A stretch of DNA of 64,000 nt, from positions 12,165,001 through 12,229,000 of the forward strand of contig CM060112.1 in assembly GCA_030522415.1 (NCBI GenBank), read 5' to 3'. The stretch comes from Channallabes apus (lineage: Eukaryota; Chordata; Actinopteri; Siluriformes; Clariidae). Shown piece after piece: positions 23,986 through 37,109 of the stretch; within the stretch, counting starts at the first letter, position 1; each line of letters begins with the position of its first letter. The notes under the pieces are model-generated. The model saw only the letters and a program-made list of their open reading frames with translations, ran no database searches and was not told where the DNA came from. The position numbers and the translations under genes are program-made.

Positions 23986-25214
23986 CTCCAGGGTGGGGAG
24001 TACTGTATCTGTTACCCGATGGCACATGAAGGGACACCCATGTCCCTCTTGTTCAAATGCATAACAGTGACATAAATAATTAAATAAGTAGATAAATAAA
24101 CATGTAATCGTTGATGAAGTGACATTTCCTGCACTTTTTTTTTCCCCGAAGGAGCCTCAAGAGCTAAAGCTGTAAATGACATTTTCTTCCAAGTCCACAG
24201 AGAAACCAAGTTTCATTTATTTTTCATCTATTAACATTCAGATAAAAAAAAAAAAAAAAAAAAAAAGACTCATTATTTATTCCTTACATATAATCAGATC
24301 ATCTTCAGCGTGTGTTTGTGTGGACTGGAATGAGCACACAGCAGTGTGCGATAAATAATTCACCAGCTTACATGTTGACTGCAAGCTTCCTAACAGCTGT
24401 TTCGATCACCAGATCCTCTCCTGTTCGGCTACAATCTGAACTGCGAGGGAAGTCTCGCAAGAACTCTATCCGCCCATCATCACCATGAGCAGTTGGAGTG
24501 CTTCCAGACGGAGTGCGCGATGCAATCAAGCATTTGAGGGAGGAACAGGACTTGGCTAATCCTTCAGTTGAACCCTACAACCCTTAAAGTCCAAAAACAT
24601 GCGAGCTGTACAACTAAACATACAGTGACGTTACTTTGGTTTTCTTTTACAATGATAAATGCTATCATTTATTCTTTTGGCATGAAATGTCACCAAAAGT
24701 CTTTGGTAGAATCCCGGTCTTTATATCTTTATTATATTAAGTTTTCTTTGCTCATCCCAGTACACTGTCCCCTTTATTACCACTTCAAAGCGGGAATAAA
24801 GTGTTTGAGCAAAGTAGAGAGTCAGGCTGTGATTCAAACCTGAAGTATTATTAAGAGACGGATATAATGGGATGTGATCGTATTGCATCCATATTCAGCT
24901 GCAGGGCCAGTCATCCACTGAGCAACAATGTCTATAAACAGAAACCGCACGATTACACAGAAATATGTTCAAGATAAAGGACTTGGCTTAAGAAATTGGG
25001 AAGAAGATGGGAATTAAAAAAAAAAAAAAAAAAAAAGCTGTACTAAATAAGGTCTGTGCGATATAATAATAATACACAGTATTGCCAAAATTTTCCTCTC
25101 CTGAACATGAACCCTTTTTCCAGATTTACTCTCCCGTCACCGTTACAATAAGCTTCACTTATTACAGATTTTGGAGGAGATTTGTGCTCATGCATCCACA
25201 AGAGCTGTAGTTAG

Positions 25215-25400
25215 GCCAGGCAGTGATGTTGAATGAAGAGGCCTGGTGTGCAGGAAGTATTTTAGTTAATCCCTAAAGTGGTCGAAGTCAGGGCTCTGTG
25301 CAGGAAACTCGAGTTCCTCCGCTTCAATCTTGGCGAATCATGTCCTGGCTCTCACTTCGTGTGCAGGTGTCAGACTGGAACATGAAAACATCCGTAATAC
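25215..25400 (-). pseudogene. Tc1-like transposase fragment
   Basis: On the minus strand the segment reads as the part of a Tc1-like transposase just before the third catalytic residue (GAGGAACTCGAGTTTCCTGC followed by ACAGAGCCCTGAC, i.e. EELEFPAQSPD-like). It has no intact ends and stops are in frame. The same region is present, in plus orientation, at 30548-30765. Confidence 0.65.
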
Positions 25401-25589
25401 GGACTTCTCAGAACAACATTCAAATCTCGTTATTTAAAAGCGCCTATCCCCCATGACACTGACAATTGTTTTATTTATTTAACCAGCATTAGCATCTGTT
25501 GTTGATGGGTAAAGAGTTTGTAGAAAAAGTTTAAAGGTTAAAGTTTAAAGCTAAAAATAAGCCGATCAGCTTTAATGTAAATCAGTGAT

Positions 25590-25790
25590 ACAGTTAAACC
25601 TTGTACTGTGAGCATAATTCCATCTGGAATCGTGATTGCATATCAAAACACTCATATCAAAGCGAATTTCCCCCATAAGAAATAATGGAAACTCAGATGA
25701 TTCGTTCCAAAACCCCAAAATAGTCATATAAAAATTATTAATACAAAATAAATAAAGCAAATTAACCTGCACTTTGCAGATATAAAAACT
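25590..25790. repeat. GAACCTTGGATTACG repeat, copy 2
   Basis: Shows AAACCTTGTACTGTGAGC, AACACTCATATCAAAGCGAA, CCCCATAAGAAATAATGGAA and AAATTAACCTGCACTTTGC in the same order as the copy at 18912-19125. A mast2-intron dispersed repeat with no visible ends. Confidence 0.78.
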
Positions 25791-26565
25791 GTTTGTCCAG
25801 ATATAGAGTATTTAGTTTCATCGTGCCAGTTCATCATGAAGACCGGACATGATGGTTCTCCAAGAAAGAAGTTTGAAATCGGAAAGAAACTTCTGCAGCC
25901 TCCCCTTTTACAACAGTCTCAAACACAAACTTACTGCGACTGAATGTTAAAATTATTATTGTACCAACAGCATTGCTTATTTTTCCGCCACTTCCATGTT
26001 AGATAATATTTTGCAGTTATTAAATTATCACACATATTTTGGTTCCTCATTGGCTAAATGAAAAGCTGTACTAAATCATGTGATGTAAAAAAATAAATAA
26101 ATAAATAAAATAAAAAGTGATAACATTTTATTACCCCTGTACTGCCCACTGACTTCGAAATATATAATAATATAACAGAGCATACGTAACGTAGTTAATC
26201 ACTATGAAGAGTTGTAGACTCATTACACAACCTCAATCAAGGTTAATCAACTTCTATAGGCTTTTTGCAGTGTTACATGTTCCGTACAGCAAGTTCTCAT
26301 GACAATGTACTGTAAGCTTTCACTCAACTAAAAGTAAAACAAACAAAAAAAAGCACATCAGATATGGCGCCTTCCTTCACTCTTATCTGCTGAGGTCAGG
26401 GGAGGTCGAAGTGATCAGCGTTTCAGCAGGATTGAATGTCAGGGGAAATGTTTAAACACTGAACTGCAAGTCATCAGTTACTGCTGTTACAAAGGACGCT
26501 TAGCCGTTTAATGCATATTGAAGGTCAGAATAAAATGCACAAACGACTTTATGCTATATATACAC

Positions 26566-27113
26566 TAGGGCTGCACAATATTAGGAAAATATGCGATATG
26601 CGATATTGTTGTTGAATACTGCGATAACGATATTTCTTGCGATATAACATTTCCCTAGAGAAATGCATTTTTTTATTATTATTATTGCCTATTTTTTTTT
26701 ATTATTTATTTATTTATTTATATGTAATGATCATACTAAAATAAACAGGTAATAGATATTCGTCTGATGTAATTAAATCTAATTCAGGCTAAAAAGAAAC
26801 TATATGTCAAGGAAGTTGCAAATATTTAGACTTCAAAACACTATGAATGACTTAAAACCCCTCAGCAGATATTCTGACTTCTGGTTTGCTGTTACTATAA
26901 ACCTGCAAACACAATATGAATTACTTTCAAACATTACTTTTTATTTAAGTGGAACCACACACTCATCAATAGTGTCTTAAAACAAGAGCATCTTTTAAAC
27001 TAAATATTCTCTTTGGCTTGTCTGGGTTTTTTTTTATAAAAATAAATATTAAACAAAAATGTAATAAAAAAATACTATTTGTCACACACACGCACACACA
27101 CACACACACGCGC

Positions 27114-27145
<32 letters not shown>

Positions 27146-27482
27146 TCCGCGACCGGCACTAGGACCCAGAAGTAATGCGGGCGCAAACCCGGAAGTATAA
27201 GAGGAATAAACAAACTAGTGCATACAGCTTAGTCACTGAGTTCGCCATGTCAGTTCAGATTCGAGTGTGTGTTTATAGGACGTGGGTTAAATGTGTGTTT
27301 TTCCCTTGCTCCCCTTCTGTGAGAGTCCTTAAACTAATTCACGTGGTTATCCTGCCTACTCGCTTGCTTCCGCGTTTGGGTTTACCGTCTATAAAGGGCT
27401 AACGGCTAATCGCGGCTAACGGCTAATCGATAAATCTTCTGATCATCCGGGGTTAGTTCGCGACAGAATGAAGTATAAAGAT

Positions 27483-27534
<52 letters not shown>

Positions 27535-27704
27535 ATTTATAAGATATAAGCGGATATAAACATAGTAAGGGCCCATCTGATTGGTCAAATTTGGACACAT
27601 AAATGCTTGGCAAATAAAGTATTTATCGCAACTCCTTGCGATATGGTTATCGCACATGCCATTATCGCGATAACTATATTTTTTCGATATATCGTGCAGC
27701 CTTA
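26566..27704. mobile_element. hAT element with exact target duplication
   Basis: The ends TAGGGCTGCACAATA and CGTGCAGCCTTA are inverted repeats, with 8-bp ATATACAC exact at 26558-26565 and 27705-27712. The interior carries a CA/CG-rich simple repeat (27083-27146), an (AT)n run (27489-27521) and a moderately GC-rich segment (27150-27430) that could be an old transposase leader. No transposase frame is left. A shorter relative is at 23465-23944. Confidence 0.93.
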
Positions 27705-29289
27705 ATATACACACAGCGCAGTTTATTAACACGACTGCGACAGTGGTTGCAGAGAGACTAGAAGACAGTGGGTTACAAATCTCAGTGCCGGAAAAAAAAA
27801 AAAAAACACTGTGCAATCCTTAAGCAAGATCCTTGACTCACCACTGCTTATAATAGTGAGGGACGGACTGTGCCGATGCTTCCAAGTGCCTGTCGAGAGA
27901 TGTAGGAAGTCTTTAGTGAAGCGTGTATTGAGGTTTGTATTATTTGCGGCGACTTACGTCATCGGTGACGTGTGAAGCCTCACTGCGTGTGGTGGTTCAG
28001 GAAGTGGTTCAAATCTTGTCGCTGTGTACTGACAGATATAAAGCTCAAGGAATCTCTGCACAATTCCGATGGTAGTGCTGGAGTTTTGACAGGCGTATTG
28101 CTTAGTTTTGATGCTTATAAAAACAATAATAAAAAAAGGATGTTTTCCTTGATGTGGGAACACTTTGAATTGATCTCTTCCAATAAGTTAAGTACTCCGT
28201 TATATTACAATAGGTTTCATCCGTGTTATAACAGTTGCAGTCCAACGATACCTGTCTAAACCAAACATTGGCTGGTTGGAGGACCCCCTTCTCTACTGGG
28301 AGAGGAAGCAGTTGGTACAGTTGGTACAGTCGACTTACAACATTCGACTTAAGATTTTCCGCAGATGGAAACGGACGGACGGACGGAGGTTCTACATACA
28401 AATCACGAAAGTAGCTTGTGTGTTGTACAAAAAATTTTCACTTCAGTGCACCAGATACCAATATTTACAATTATATACAATATTCTCAGCATGTAAGTAA
28501 ATGTATAAAATGTCTAAAATCTGGTATATTGTGTGTGCGCGCGTGTGGGGGTTGCGGGAGAAATGAGACAGACTCATCGGTTTCAATGAATCAGTCCGGA
28601 TGATAGAAAATATCTGTCCTGGAAAGCTGTCCTGACGGTGAATAATCCTAGTTTCGTAAAATCCTCAACGAAACAGAGTTCACAGTCCAATACAGTGGAA
28701 AACATCTCTGAAACAAAATGACGTCCGTTCAAGCGTGTAAACAGTATGTATCATTGACCCTTTCTCCTGGGGTTTTTGTGCATCCCACCATCATCTGTAC
28801 ACTGGGAACGGGGTTTTTTCCCCCCCAAAGCTGTGCTTGCAATGAAAGAAATGCATAGTTTAATGAATGATTTATTATTCCCATCCCAAACTATGGCAAG
28901 ACAGCTTTGAGCGGATGATAAACTGGTAAAATGACTACGGCTTGGCTTGGCTTACATTGTTTGACTAGTAGGGGGGGTTTGTGAGACTTGAGAAATTAAC
29001 CCTTTTTTTAACCAATTGGCTGGAAGACTTTAAGGCGTGTTCACTACAATCATTAGTTTATAGTCCTATAATCTTTTTTTTTTCTACAAAACATACAACT
29101 TTAATAAGTAAATCAAGGCGTCTGGTTGAGAATTCTCGTTAAATAGTTAAAAAAAATAAAAAATTCAGGATTCATTTTAAAAAGTCACTCAGCTTAGCCT
29201 TGTACAGTAGGTAAGAAGCGAACAAACCTCTGACTCAACAGGCAAACAATACTAACGGCTTAACAACAACAGTTTCAAGCACTTCCTGT

Positions 29290-29930
29290 GATGCTCCACA
29301 AAGGTCATTCTCACCAGCAAGACTTCACTGAGCTGGCTCCATCTCCATGCTGAGCCCTTTCACTGAGCTAATTAAAGACTCAATCATGCCAGCCAAAGGC
29401 GCTGCGCCTTAGTGTGCGCTGTGAATAATGGATTCATTAAACCTCACCACCCACACTCCTCATCCTGTGAGAGCACCTACTGGGCTGAGACAGGTCATAC
29501 GTGTGGGCGATGTTGCGAAATATCCTGACCTCGCAGGCATTTCTGTGACACACAACATACAACGAAATATACGGATTCGCCAACAAAATAATTTTTCCAA
29601 AAAAGCAAAACGTTCCTCATAAATCACAGCAGGTCTACAGAGGTTGAATCGTATCGATACAGCAACCCGGGGTTAAATTACAGCGTCCCTTGTTTTTAAT
29701 AAGATCCGCTGTGATTGATGGACAGGAAAGAAAGAAAGAAAAGGCTTCTCGATTAAGGATTTCGCTCCCCGTCCATCTGCATCACTGACAATAGCAGGAG
29801 TGTCACTTTCATTAAGCGCCCCCATCTCGCTGCTCAGCTGAGGAGGAGGAGGGAAGAGTGATGGAGCCTTCTCTCACACTCAACCTGCCAGCTGAACCTG
29901 AACCGCAGTAGAGCAGAGATTAGCATTTAG
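29290..29930. promoter_or_regulatory. possible conserved non-coding block
   Basis: Non-repetitive, balanced-composition sequence rich in homeodomain-type cores (GAGCTAATTAAAGACTC, GGATTCATTAAACC, TTCATTAAGCG) and PBX/MEIS-like TGATTGATGGACAG. It stands out from the AT-rich intron around it. A long-range enhancer in mast2 intron 1 is plausible but rests on texture only. Confidence 0.2.
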
Positions 29931-30239
29931 AAACGTATGAAATAGCGTCTGGGAACAAAAATAAAGGTGCGGAAATTGGTTTAATGGGTTTCCTGCTGCC
30001 ACATCCAGAGATAAAGTTCACTTGGAAAATAAAATGCAATAAGAACTAAGGGCTTTGCCGATATCAAAAAAGAGCTCTGGGGTCAAGTCGGGTAACTCAA
30101 ATAAAAAGCTGAAATGAATAAATGTTATGTTCCAGCCTCAAAATGCAGACTGAAAATTGCCGCCTAAATTATTAAAAATAATCGCTTAGGATTAATAGAA
30201 GTGATTATTTCACCTACACGATTTAATAATATATAAATG

Positions 30240-30540
30240 ATTTTTAGGTGCACTGACCTTTTACAGCTGCAATTCAGACAATAAATGCATTCACTTAGAA
30301 ATACACGGCACAATCCAGCTTTCCAAAGAAGTAGTATAATGAACAAAAAGAAGAAGAAAACCATCTGCATCCAAGCGGGAGTAATTGAGCCTCTATTATT
30401 TTTCTCCAATGGGGTCGAGTCAGATTTTAATGTAAAAAGCTTAATGCAGGCAATTTTGTTTGCTTGCTGCGACTTTCACATTGCCCATTTACTGGAAATA
30501 AGATGCTCAAGCCTTGCAGTACGACAAAGCCAGCTGTATG
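30240..30540. promoter_or_regulatory. possible conserved non-coding block
   Basis: A repeat-free segment with AGTAATTGAGCCTCTATTAT, TCCAATGGGGTCGAGTCAG and GCTTAATGCAGGCAATTTTG, ending at a Tc1 fragment. The motif density and complexity resemble vertebrate conserved non-coding elements. The open frames crossing it are not gene-like. Confidence 0.2.
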
Positions 30541-30547
30541 AATACAC

Positions 30548-30765
30548 TATGTGTCAAGAAGAACTCGAGTGTCCTGCACAGACCCCCCTGACCTTAACCC
30601 CTCTGAACACCTCCACCCACATCACCACCGCCTGACCTCACTAATGCTCGTGTAGCTGAATAAACACAAAGCCCTGTAAGCCATGCTCCGAAACCTAGTG
30701 GAATGTGTTCCCAGTGATTAGAGGTTATTATAGGAGCAAATGTGGACTAAACTCGAAACGGGATA
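30548..30765 (+). pseudogene. Tc1-like transposase C-terminal fragment
   Basis: Reads EELECPAQTPLTLTPL, then after frame changes AATGCTCGTGTAGCTG and AACCTAGTGGAATGTG. These match the order of the SPDLNP/E block and the LVE-SLPRRVE end of a Tc1-like transposase. Stops and frameshifts are frequent. It is the same family as 13985-14135. Confidence 0.7.
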
Positions 30766-31784
30766 TTCAGCAAGCGCAAACAAGTGCGATGGTTACTTTT
30801 ACTTTGTACAGTACATTGCACTAGTTAATCTTATTTTTCTAACGTATTTCTTTTATTAAGTATATTTTCCTTTTGTACAGCATATTTTACAATTTTACTA
30901 GTTAATAAATAATAATAATAATTAGATCATGTGATCAATCTTAATCCTACCACTGTTGCATCTGCAGCACTCATTAAAGATCTAAAGCTACATCTGGATT
31001 CTATGTAAAGCTGCTGTGTGACAACTTCTATAGTTACATGTGATATAAGAATTCAAATAAAACACTCAATTAATCTGATTAAGCATCATAAAAGAAAACC
31101 TAAAGGACTTAGTTTGTAGACTTGACTCAATAAATCGTTTGTTTAGTTCCAGATGCATTCTACTCTCTGGTTGAGATGAGGCAAATCGCATGCAAAAGCA
31201 ATGAGGTAATAACCTGGAAGCGTTCCCACTCCCAAAAGCACAGTCAAGCAGCTGCACTCTGGTGATACGGCACACGAAAGCCGAATACAATTAAGAGGGG
31301 GGGGGGGAATAGTGAAAAAAATACAGTACAAGGATTGCTCAAATATCACCATGAAGACAGGATATGTGTACAAGCAGCCCGTGATGACGTCTATCTAATC
31401 ACCCTGAGGACTGAATAAAATACAATACGTTATTGGTTTGGCTGGAAGCTAAAGCAGATTTATAGGAACAGAAGGAGAAATGCGAGTCTCGGGACGGAGA
31501 GGGAAACATAAAATGGAGAAAATACTCAGCACGGTACTGTCAAAAAAATTGGGAGTGCCGATTTTATGGGACCTAAAAGTAATTATGTGCACAATTTATA
31601 TAGTGTATAAGTACAGTGTCACTGATAAGCAGGAAAACAAATTAATAATACGGCAAATAGCAATTCTGCCCCAGATATTAAACATTTTCTTAAAAAAAAA
31701 AAAAGTGTGCTTTAGAAGAGACAATCCATCATATACATCCACATATTCTGGGTAAATCAGAATATGTGGATGAGTGTGGGTAAG

Positions 31785-31965
31785 TCCCTCACTCACTCAT
31801 TCTCTATATTGTGTATCCTGTACATGGGAGGCATGAAGACTATCCCAGGAGAGACTTAGGGTACTAGGTAAGTCCCTCCATGGGGTGCTTATCCACTGCA
31901 TCAAACCCTCGACCCTGGAAGCGCAAGGCCACAGTGCAAACCTCTATGCCACCCAAGAAGTACTA
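31785..31965 (-). repeat. tRNA-derived SINE fragment, minus strand
   Basis: The minus strand has a degenerate tRNA-like head (CACTGTGGCCTTGCGCTTCC then GGGTCGAGGGTTTGATGC). The tail TCCTGTACAGGATA-like region ends in a TGAGTGAGTGAGGG simple repeat. It is the same family as the pieces at 37110-37255, 49498-49625 and 49830-50035. Confidence 0.7.
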
Positions 31966-32299
31966 GCTGTAGCTGCAGCTATGAAGCTGTAAAGCACCTC
32001 ACATTCACATAGCAACAATAAAATTCTTGTTTTACAATAATTCCCATGAATAATGACTTATTGCTTCACTGCCAATTTGTTAAAAAGCTGCTTTTTTGAG
32101 TCATGACAATGTGAAAGCTTTGCCTGTGAATACATTTTCTCTACATTTGAGAACAATACTATTATAATACTATTTTTTCAAAACTATAAAATAACACATA
32201 CGCCATTAGGCAATTAAGTAACAACAACAATCAGTTATTATTTTAATACACGAAGGATAGATGTTGTGGAATAGTTATTGCATTACTGTTAAGTGAATT

Positions 32300-32515
32300 T
32301 ACAAAACCCATCAAGAGCCATGATGAAACTGTCTCTAATGAAGTCCTTCCCAGGAAAGCAAAACCCAAACTTACCTTTACTGCAGAGGAGAAGCTCATTT
32401 AGAGTCACCAGTTACCTCAGAAATCACCAGTTAACAAACAGCACCTCAGATTAGATCCATTATGAAGGCTTTACAGAGTATCAGACACATCTCAACAGAA
32501 ACTGTTCAAAAATGA
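32300..32515 (+). pseudogene. Tc1-like transposase N-terminal fragment
   Basis: The block CCTCAGAAATCACCAGTTAA followed by CAAACAGCACCTCAGATTAG and AGACACATCTCAACAG corresponds to the second helix-turn-helix of a Tc1-like transposase. It is decayed. The same block is at about 37560-37760 and 49060-49185, all in plus orientation, suggesting old deletion derivatives of one family. A possible terminal repeat lies at 33340-33385 (GTCCAAACTTTCAACTGGTA). Confidence 0.65.
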
Positions 32516-32679
32516 TTTTTTGCTCTCAGTGATCTCGACTTTGTGTTGAATTTAACTGCACACTCAGAAGCATGTTTTCACGGTGTTACCATGAAGTGCG
32601 CAGCATGACGGTGCAAGATTTCAATTGCACACTCATGAAAAAAAAAATTACAGAGCCATCTGTTTAATTTTTATATTAA

Positions 32680-32870
32680 TGATTCCATTCGTTCTGGAAG
32701 CGGGCTCGTATTCCCAAACACTTGTAAACCAAATCGAAATTGGAAACCCAAATTATTCGGCACACAGCCCAAAAAAATAAATACAAAAAAAATAAATAAC
32801 ACAATATAAAGTAAAAGTAAAACACATTAACCTACACTTTACTAAAAAGTACAAATAAATGCCAACAGAT
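32680..32870. repeat. GAACCTTGGATTACG repeat, copy 3
   Basis: Contains CGTTCTGGAAGCGGGCTCGT, AAACACTTGTAAACCAAATC, ATTATTCGGCACACAGCCC and ACATTAACCTACACTTTAC in the same order as the copies at 18912 and 25590. No terminal repeats are visible. Confidence 0.78.
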
Positions 32871-32897
32871 AAGTGTTTCAATTTATGTGCACAGGCG

Positions 32898-32898
<1 letters not shown>

Positions 32899-32968
<70 letters not shown>
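32899..32968. repeat. (TG)35 microsatellite
   Basis: About 70 bases of uninterrupted TG, the longest dinucleotide run in the window. It is in mast2 intron 1 and likely polymorphic. Confidence 0.97.
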
Positions 32969-32970
<2 letters not shown>

Positions 32971-35554
32971 GCTGAAGTAAGAGTAGAGGAGGATTCAGCT
33001 TTCCACTGTAAGAGCATCTTCCATTTAAATTTCAAAAGTAGAATATCTCCTCTCCCTGTGGGCCGACTGCGATGAAACAAAGCCTATATTACCTCAAGCT
33101 CAGGCAAATACACCTGTGAAACCCCCATTATAATTTGTTCAGTTGTTTTTATGTGATGCGTACACAAGCATACAGACAAAAATTCTAAAAACCATCTTGA
33201 TGTGTTATATTACTCATCTCATGTCTCCCCAAATTATTTTTTCACAAATATCTTCAGCGTACAGATACAGTTTACAGTTGTGTAAGATTTTGGACACCTG
33301 CAGGATTGTTGTAATGGAAAAATAAAAATCAGGAAAGACCACGAAATTAGTAGGTGTGTCCAAACTTTCAACTGGTAGTGTGTTATTTTAATTAATATAA
33401 ACTTATCAGATGGCTGGTTACTCGTGCCGTGACGTGTAAATCCCTCATCGCCACTAATGGACACACCAAAAAAAAAAAAAAAAGCTTTTTAAACATCTTT
33501 TTTCACAGAATGCTGCTACCATTTCTATTTATTTTCTTCACTTAATGACGTTATTGATGAAGTCAGTAAAATATAGCAGCTAGTTGTGTTTAATCGTAGG
33601 TCCACGAAGGATAAGATCATAAGTTGTGACATGTACAGTACAACTATACAGTAAGGAAAACCTCAATTCTGAAAAGTCATCAGTTATTTGAAACCATTGC
33701 GTGACGGCATTTGCGTGTTATTTCTAATTGTTCAGCTTTAATCTTTTTTTTTTTTTTTTTTTTTTTTTTTTAGCATGCTTCATTTGGAAAATATAATACC
33801 CTCTTATATTCCCATCGAGCTCAGCTGGAGGATTAGAACGATAACAGAGCTGAAAAATATAAATTCACAATAAAATGAGACTCTGAGAAAGCATTCAAGA
33901 CTCATCCATAAAACATTAAATTAAACAGATTTGACTTTGGTTTATAAATTTCTTCGTTAGTAGTCTAAGGTTATGTGAACCATCTGCTGTACAAGCTGCT
34001 TGTGTATGAGCGGTTACTATAGGAACAATAACACTAAAAATTAAGCCATTAATATTTTATAAACGTGAGTGTGTGCATGTGACAGTTGAGTCTGTGCTAA
34101 TAAATCAGATTCCATGTGAATTTAGGGGATTTTTCCCCCCCAGAATTTCTTCGTAATTTAGTCGTATCCAATTGCGTCTAATAGTGAATCTGGATATTTA
34201 TAAAATCGTGTAACAAACCAAATCAGCATCACGATATCATGATATCAAATCAACTGGTCCCTGCTGATTCCCATCCCTACTGTTTAGTGCATACTTATAT
34301 TTAAGAAGAAAAGTGTTAGGCCTTTCACAAGACGCTTTCTGTTCATCCTCTATGAAACAGGTATAAAATTCCACAGAATAACCGTGTGGCAGCGAGAGCG
34401 ATGCAAAGCAGGCCATGACCGTGAAAACTGAGGAAGAGTTTTCAACTTTATGCAAAAATTCTTTTTTTTTTTTTTAGGTGGCTTGCACCGGCCGCAACCT
34501 CAAAAAAGCCAAATGGTGGTGAAGAAAGTGATTAGTTTCACTGTAATGTGGAAGTGCTACCCGGTGTTCACATGCATTTTCATCAGACTTAAGTGTCACA
34601 AATTTCTCAACTCTGTTCGCGACTGGCATGAAACAGTTATATCAGCTGACATTTCTTCTTCAATCCCACCTTTAGTTCACTTCTGCAAACTATAGCCCTT
34701 TTTCTCACACCAAGGAAACAATGTGGACCTCGTGCTTGTGTGAACCTAAGGTTATAACTATCTATACTGAAATAATATTGGTTGTTGCATAATAGTGGTG
34801 TCATTCTCTATACTGGGAATCTCTGTGAATTAATAAACCAAAGAAGACATGCACAAACAATTCTGCCTGTATACTAAATAAGCAGAGCTGTAACTTGTGT
34901 ACAGACAATAAGCATACAAGCTATTAACAGCCTGAGTAGCCAGCTACCTGGATGAGCGTAAAGACCTTGAGTGCAAGAGGGAGAAAACAAAAGAACGACA
35001 GGATGTTTTTCAGCTCGGACATTCACACAGCAGCCTGCCAAGTCTCCAAGATGGAAAAGTTCAAATGACACAACTATTGCGACAGTAAATTTCCCATCAC
35101 ATGACTTTTCCCCACTCTTGAATAAAGAATGAAATATGGGTGTGGGATTCTTATGCAATCACTGTACACTAAATCCAATGCACGACACAAAACACGAAAA
35201 AAAAAAACGTTTCCAAAATTATTTTGGTCTCAGAAACAGGTTGATGCAGGTAGCATTCTTCACCCTCTTCTTGACGTGTCCCTGCTACGTTCAAGCTCAG
35301 TAGGCCAGCTGTAGCGGAGGCATGTTGGCCTCGGGCCGGCTGTAATACCGACGCTGGCATCCTGCAACTGCAGACAAAGGCTCACAGTAACCCAGTAAAC
35401 AGTTGGACAAGCATTACGGAGAGTAAGGATCTCGTCTTTACATCCGGACGTACAGCAAATCTTTATTAAACGAGCCAAGCTTTTTACATCATGGTCACAC
35501 AGTGTTGTAGATCATTTGGAAATTATGACATCACTCGATAAAAGGTCAATGGAC

Positions 35555-35715
35555 TGTAGGGGCTCAACAGTTAAGAGCTCCACTCCCAGGGTGTCGTATC
35601 GTGCCGACCCTGAACTATGACCCCAACTTTCAAACAGCCAGGACTATGCAGAAAAAATAATTTCACTGTTCTTTAAAGCATATGTAACAAATAAAAGCTG
35701 CTTCTTTTTCTGCAG
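35555..35715 (+). repeat. SINE-like retroposon
   Basis: The body GTGCCGACCCTGAACTATGA then CCCCAACTTTCAAACAGCC and the tail ATTTCACTGTTCTTTAA then AACAAATAAAAGCTGCTTCTT match the 3' half of a SINE common in fish. The head (GGGGCTCAACAGTTAAGAGC) is a degenerate tRNA-like A box. It is intronic, plus orientation. Confidence 0.6.
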
Positions 35716-36007
35716 TAAAAACAGCCAAATTGTTCCAATCATAATTAAACTGCAAAACTCAAGTTAACCGTATTCTGCTGCTTATAAAACATTTGAATTG
35801 TGCAAACGCTTTAAAGAAAGCTCTATGTCTGCGAACGACGATCCTGGCAGGGGATGGCTCGGAGCCCACTGCAGTCATTCTGCACACTGAACATTCAGCA
35901 CTGAATACTGAAAATTGACCGATACCTTGTCACCCAAACGCACAAGAAACACATCTCTTGACGCAATCCTGACCTTGTTCCAAGCCATTTCCATATGTAG
36001 GGAACAT

Positions 36008-36240
36008 TAAACGAGTTCCTGGGAGACCAGCGTTTCAGATGGAAAGCAGGCACTCTGATCATGGCTCGGGCGTACTGAGACCACTTTCTACCTTGATGGC
36101 ATCCAAGCCCTAGTGAAACACTGGGATAAGTGCATTAGTGTAGCAGGGGACTATAGAGAAATAAAGGAAGCCTTAATTCTCATAACTGTGTTCGGTTATT
36201 CTGCACAATCAAAAGTCCAGGTTTGACTTGAACGCATTTT
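36008..36240 (+). pseudogene. mariner-like transposase C-terminal fragment
   Basis: The frame reads FYLDGIQALVKHWDKCISVA then GDY, near the end of a mariner transposase (compare the minus-strand copy at 51125-51379, FYPDGIQALVKHWDKC). It runs into GGTTTGACTTGAACGC, the terminal repeat of the family. Upstream nucleotides align with 51370-51420. The 5' part is missing and stops are present. Confidence 0.8.
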
Positions 36241-36979
36241 GCATATCATGATAATGATGGATTGTAGAAATATCTACAAAATTCTCTTTTTATATATATA
36301 TATATATATATATATAAAATCACCCAATTCTACTTCAAAGTCCAGAAACGCTTTCAAAATCTTAAACATTTATGTCAACAGTCAAATATGTTTATAAATA
36401 AATAAATACATTTTCTTTGCAGGAGAACTAGAGGACCGAAAAATTCATAGCACGGCTCCTCTCTACTAAACGTTATGCAAAAAGTTGTGAATTAGAACCA
36501 TGAAACTCTTCAAAACCTTTCATAAAACCATAAAAACAAAATAAAAATCAAAGATTAAATCATACAAATAATTTTTCTTGTTTGTTGTCAAAGTTCCATG
36601 ACGCGTCCTCATCATTCATATCGTTATCCTATTATTTTTTTAGTTTATTAAGCTTTCAACGATTCATGAGATGAAACTGATGACAGCAGAGAGAAAACAT
36701 CAATATACGATTTTAAAAGCTCTAAAGAACTAATCCAAAACTTGTGGATTCTTCTACATCAAAAATTAAACCACTACAGTTTTCCTAAAAGCAGTATGAA
36801 TCCTGCATGAAGCTGAAAAAGAAGTGGATCTGCAGAGAGCATGTGATTATCTCCAGTGTTTTGGTGAGACGGCCCACCTGGACTCCTCACTGTGTGACTC
36901 AATGCTGGAGAAAACAGCACAAGCTTAATTTCACAAGAGTGTCCACAGCTTCCATTTCCTCATTTTCATTCTCTCTCAG

Positions 36980-37022
<43 letters not shown>

Positions 37023-37109
37023 CTTACAATGTACCTGCTGTAGACTGAAGTACTATTCAGACTCAGGCAGGTTGTTAAGTAACAACAAAATCGCTTTTCC
37101 AAACTGCCT

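Noticed and set aside
27406..27816. 136-codon minus frame with YIYIYIY
   Set aside because: It crosses an (AT)n microsatellite and the right end of the hAT element at 27704.
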